From Xestospongia muta (taxonomy: Eukaryota > Porifera > Demospongiae > Haplosclerida > Petrosiidae), in NCBI GenBank assembly GCA_963693285.1, contig OY848927.1, forward strand, positions 2,358,501-2,422,500: a DNA stretch of 64,000 nucleotides. Reading direction: 5' to 3'. The notes beneath the pieces are model-generated. The model was not told the DNA's origin. It saw only the letters and a list, made by a program, of their open reading frames with translations, and did not search any database. Each line of letters starts with the position of its first letter. The first letter of the stretch is position 1. The position numbers and the translations under genes are program-made. Of the stretch, positions 60,002 through 64,000 are shown piece after piece.

Positions 60002-63000
60002 ATGGCTCTCCCTCTGGTTCGTCTTATTACGATATTAAGTATTGTCATTACATGTGTGAGTCCCTTGCCAGTAGTAAGTACTATTCGAAGAAGGGACTTT
60101 TCTTCTCTGGAGTGTGACACGTGTAAAGTGATTGCTGCAGTTCTTCAAGATCTGTTGCTGACGAATCCTTCAGAGACTGACATTGAAAAGTTTGCTATAA
60201 ACGTCTGCCTCCTTTTTAAAATTGAAGATAAGAATGTTTGTACTGGAGCTGTGCTTGAGTTCAAGGTCAGTTAGTGTAATTTACATAATACAATATGTAA
60301 TAATATAAATATTTGCAGGATGAAGTACTTGAAGTCATTGATAAAGTTGCATTGAAACCTGCAGAATTATGTGGAGTACTCTTGGGAGCTGACTGCGGAC
60401 AGGCTTACGATCCATGGGATCAAAAATGGGATGTTCCTCTCCCTAACACACCTAAACCTCCATGGGTTCCTGTGAAACCTCCTCAGGTATTTATTTTGCA
60501 AAGCATATAATTTAATTTGTGGTTAGTAGTAGGAATGCATGTAATTACCTTCAGGTATCTTGAGTTTTCTTTCGATATTGTCATTTGAGTAAAAGTAGCT
60601 CTAGTAAGTATGTAACCCAAGTGGGCAAATGGTAGATACACTCAAAGATTAGCAGACCTTTAAAGCACACAGTTCCTACTAAGATATAGAGTCAATGAAC
60701 AATCTCACCTTGTTACCAAGCATCAAACAGCTTTGCACAAGGAACTATTATAACAACTGCATGAATTGCAATAAAGTGTTACTTCTGCCGGACATGCTAC
60801 CCAATTTCTGAGCAGTTGAATCTGATTGGTCAATTGAAACTTAATTGTGACTTTTGCTAGACCTTTATCATGCATCCAGTAAGGAGGAGAGCTATAACTC
60901 GATAGCTATAGAGTAGTGCAATAATTGGTTCTAAATATGCAGGATTTGTATTATAAATCCTATTGTATTTCAAGGTGTTAGATTCACTTTCGAAGTTATG
61001 ATAAAATAATATATTAATGTCAATTACTACATTCAGTTGATTTAGGGCAATCTAGTTGAAGATTAACAATTATTATTGACTTTAATTGACATTTATTAAT
61101 CCATAGCCAATAGCTGCTAAAAACAGGATACTTCATCTCTCAGACTTTCATTATGACCCAGAGTATACCCCTGGACTAACTAATGATTGTGGAGAACCAT
61201 TGTGTTGTCGACCTCCAAATCCTCCTGGTACTAGCCATATGACTAGACTCATGTAACCAGTCCCTTTTATTTACAAGGACTGGCTACATGAGATTACATT
61301 ACTCAATGATTATTTTGTAGGTAATACAAGTAGTAACAAAGCAGGTTACTGGGGAGATTATGCTTGTGATCTCCCATTGTGGACATTGGAAAACCTCTTA
61401 CAGCATTTGGCCAATAAAAGTGATGAGGTTAGTGTATAATAGGCTTATAAATTGAACAATTTTATTATAGTTTGATTGGATATATTGGACTGGAGATATC
61501 CCAGCACATAATGTATGGAACCAGTCACGTGAAGATCAGTTAGATGTGTTAAAGCAATGTGTTAAACTATTGAATAAATACTTGCCAGACAAAGTAGTGT
61601 TTCCATCTCTTGGTAACCATGAGAGTGCCCCTGTTAATAGGTTAGTTAATTAAGTAATTGTCAATATTTAAATAAACTTTCTATAGTTTTCCTCCTCCTT
61701 ATATTACTGATTTTAACTCTAATGATTGGTTATTACAAGCTTCAGCAGAAGAATGGTCAATATGGTTACCACCAGATGCATTAGATACTATTAAAAGGTA
61801 TATATTGTGTTATCATCTAACATGAGTTAAGTATGTTATAGAGGAGGGTTTTACTCGGTACTTGTCCGAGGTAATTTACGTGTTATATCACTTCAAACCA
61901 ATTATTGCAATAATGGTAATTGGTGGCTACTGATTAATGGGACTGACCCTGCTAATCAATTACATTGGCTTGTCAACGAGCTTCAGTCTGCAGAAGACAA
62001 ACATGAAAAGGTTCATATTATTGGTCATATTCCAGCTGGTCATGGAGATTGTATCAAAACATGGAGTTATAACTATCACAAAATAATTAACCGGTAAATA
62101 ATCATTAAATAACTTGTTAGTTTTACTATTGCTTAGATATGCAGCAACAGTTGTTGGTCAGTTCTTTGGTCATACCCATCTAGACGAATTTGAAGTATTT
62201 TATGATGAAACAAATACCACTTTACCAGTCAAGTGAGGATTTTTCTTTTTTATTCAATCTTATTATATAAAAACTCTATTGTAGTTTTGTTGCTATGGGT
62301 CCAAGTGTCACTACATACTCAAACTATAATATGGGATATCGTATCTACATTATTGATGGAGACTATGCTGAAACTACTAATGTAAGTTTATTGGTAACTG
62401 CTATACAGCTTTAGTTATTATACAGTGTTGTTTTAGAAAACTAAAACTAAAACTAGTTTTAGTAATGGATAATAATTTTGGTAAACAAAAATTGCAACTA
62501 ATACTAAAACTATTCACATGAGATCAACTAAACTGAACTAAAACTAAACTTTTTTCACTGACTAAAAGTATAACTAAACTAAAATTATTGATGTTATATA
62601 TATTAGTTTTAGTACATCAACTTTTTACATATTCACTGAGGTATTCACACATAAAGAGACGTCAATTCAAAGATGAATTGTCACTATCAATAGACTTTCT
62701 TTTAGTCTACACTGAACCATTTCAAAGTTGACATTTGGACTGTTCTTCATGATGGCTGTTGCTCCTGTCATCATTCTTGGGATGTAATCACAATGTTTAT
62801 TCAAAAAAGCTATGATACTAAAATTAAAACTAAGTTTAAAGAAGCTAGGCTACTAAAACTATAACTAAACCAAAAAGTCACAGTACCTACCAAAACCAAA
62901 AATAAAACTGAAAGAAACTTCATTTCTATACCGAAACTAATACTAATACTAAAATGTATTCCAATACCAAAACAATACTGGATTATAAGTCTATTGTGAA

Positions 63001-63568
63001 TGATGATGCTATCTATTTTCAGAGTTTACTAGACTTTGAAGTGTTCTATATGAATGTCACTGATGCCAACTTACATAATGAACCAAAATGGATACGAGAA
63101 TACTCTGCAAGTCAAGATTATCATATGGAGCACTGCTTCCCTGGAGACTTTGATGATCTCATCAAACGATTTGAAAAGGATGATACATTATTTCAGAAAT
63201 ACTACAAGTTAGTTTCAATAATATTTCTAAAATGACCAACCAAAATTAGCTATGTAATAAAATTACTATAATCCAAATCACCAGTACAATGCTTAAAAGG
63301 GTCTTGGTATGTAAGTAGCATTAGTACAATCATGGTAATAGGTATGTCATTAGTAAGTGCTTATTATTATTCTTTTATTATCTTTGATTATAGCCATATG
63401 AGCAGGATGCATCCTTCTACTCCATATTGTGATGTTAATTGTAAGGCTTATTTAATATGTGCAATGAAGACAAGCCGATCTGGTGATCATAGCCTATGTG
63501 ACAACTTACCTGAGGGATTAACTCTCCAAGATATTCACCTAAAGCTACAAGAAATTCAAGCATGCTAA
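60002..63568 (+). CDS. SMPD1: Acid sphingomyelinase (sphingomyelin phosphodiesterase)
   Basis: Lysosomal/secreted enzyme that hydrolyses sphingomyelin to ceramide and phosphocholine. Starts [20 protein letters not shown], a signal peptide. A saposin-B domain follows ([47 protein letters not shown]), then a Pro-rich linker ([15 protein letters not shown]). Metallophosphatase motifs: [46 protein letters not shown] and [10 protein letters not shown]. Family strings [30 protein letters not shown] and [20 protein letters not shown] are present. The C-terminal domain has [20 protein letters not shown] and ends LKLQEIQAC: the last residue is Cys, as in human ASM. About 11 exons; the intron at about 62383-63022 carries a repeat. 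SMPD2/3 are ruled out by fold; an SMPDL origin is unlikely because a saposin domain is present. Confidence 0.95.
60515..61106. other. SMPD1 intron, about 620 bp
   Basis: Separates the Pro-rich linker exon from the exon with [13 protein letters not shown]-rich; nothing recognised. Confidence 0.5.
62432..62965. repeat. ACTAAA/ACTAAAACT-rich degenerate repeat in an SMPD1 intron
   Basis: Two flanking zones (about 62435-62600 and 62815-62965) are dominated by AACTAAAACTAAAACT and ACCAAAACC/ACTAATACTAA variants, with a less repetitive middle of about 200 bp. Strand-asymmetric A-rich satellite-like DNA; could be the expanded ends of an old element. Confidence 0.7.
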
Positions 63569-63616
63569 CCTAATACTTAGATGGAATTTTTTATATGTGT
63601 GCAGATTTATTTGTTT

Positions 63617-63683
63617 ACCTGGAGCTAAAAGAAATTTAAGCGTGCTAACCTAATTTTTAACTAGAAATACTTTTATCTGTGTG
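63617..63683 (+). pseudogene. Duplicated tail of the SMPD1 last exon
   Basis: About 67 bp repeating 63537-63603 with an 80-bp offset. CTACAAGAAATTCAAGCATG in the gene corresponds to CTAAAAGAAATTTAAGCGTG here, including the last codons, the stop and the following CTAACCTAAT. The copy lies in the 3' UTR and has a TAA in place of the Gln codon, so it is untranslated. Confidence 0.85.
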
Positions 63684-63698
63684 CTAATCATTGATTTT

Positions 63699-63704
63699 AA
63701 TAAA
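63699..63704 (+). terminator. Polyadenylation signal AATAAA of SMPD1
   Basis: AATAAA about 130 nt after the stop, downstream of the duplicated segment, so the duplication is transcribed as 3' UTR. Confidence 0.65.
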
Positions 63705-64000
63705 GCTAATTATTGGTGACAAAATATGTCACAACAACATCACCAAAATGACTTGTCCATATGAAGGGGTTTTTATGTCAAGACATTGCCTAGCTTCGTA
63801 CAGTTCAAGTGGGCATGTTCAAGACTTTGTTCTAACTTAGAGTTGTAACCGTTTGGGACTAAATCATCATGTATGTAGATGAGAATTTGATTCCCTCATG
63901 CAGTCATCATTAATAGTATGGTCATTCTAACTGTTTGTGACAAACAAGCTTTCCAATTGTTTTGATTGTTTGGTTGAAGTAGTATCACATTGTTTGTTCA
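63705..64000. other. Intergenic sequence at the right edge
   Basis: About 300 bp, AT-rich. No coding segment or repeat recognised. Confidence 0.5.

Overview
The window looks like a gene-dense, AT-rich, intron-rich genome of an early-branching animal, most likely a sponge (Amphimedon-like). The supporting points are metazoan-type orthologues (IP3 receptor, furin, ECT2, EFA6, complexin, acid sphingomyelinase), many short GT-AG introns of about 40-120 bp, intergenic gaps often of 100-300 bp, and an SRCR plus Ig-like locus. The species is an inference; no species-diagnostic sequence was checked.

Layout. 1-7309 (-): N-terminal part of an inositol 1,4,5-trisphosphate receptor, cut by the left edge. 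7502-10701 (+): cytosolic seryl-tRNA synthetase, head to head with the receptor across about 190 bp. 11018-15786 (-): propionyl-CoA carboxylase alpha, first exon not found. 16803-19628 (-): medium-chain zinc dehydrogenase with a small inverted-repeat element in an intron. 19890-24096 (+): decayed SRCR/Ig-like receptor locus with stops and frameshifts. 24460-35691 (-): about 17-exon gene for a secreted-then-membrane protein with an N-terminal beta-helix region carrying PMP-like FxxN/GGA repeats, a Cys-rich linker and about 9-10 membrane segments. I consider this the most interesting protein here.

35698-40712 is an accessory stretch: a TA microsatellite, perfect palindromes, a pair of roughly 600-bp inverted repeats around one small membrane-protein gene (37624-37833, +), and a fossil FLYWCH/MULE-like transposon. 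The beta-helix receptor and the small gene face away from each other, and each has the same 18-bp DR2-type AGGTCA element just upstream of its start.

40713-44530 (+): furin-like proprotein convertase. 44689-49456 (+): ECT2 Rho-GEF. 50126-55413 (-): EFA6/PSD Arf6-GEF with an N-terminal PDZ domain. 57066-58642 (+): ribosomal protein S14, sharing an upstream region with EFA6. 58800-59184 (+): short complexin-like protein ending in a CAAX box. 60002-63568 (+): acid sphingomyelinase, ending in cysteine.

The genes are mostly unrelated housekeeping and signalling loci, as expected in a eukaryote; there is no operon logic. Several (furin, complexin, EFA6, acid sphingomyelinase, IP3 receptor) belong broadly to secretory, membrane-traffic or Ca2+ signalling pathways, but I would not infer a functional cluster from that. 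Coding extents given below span introns.
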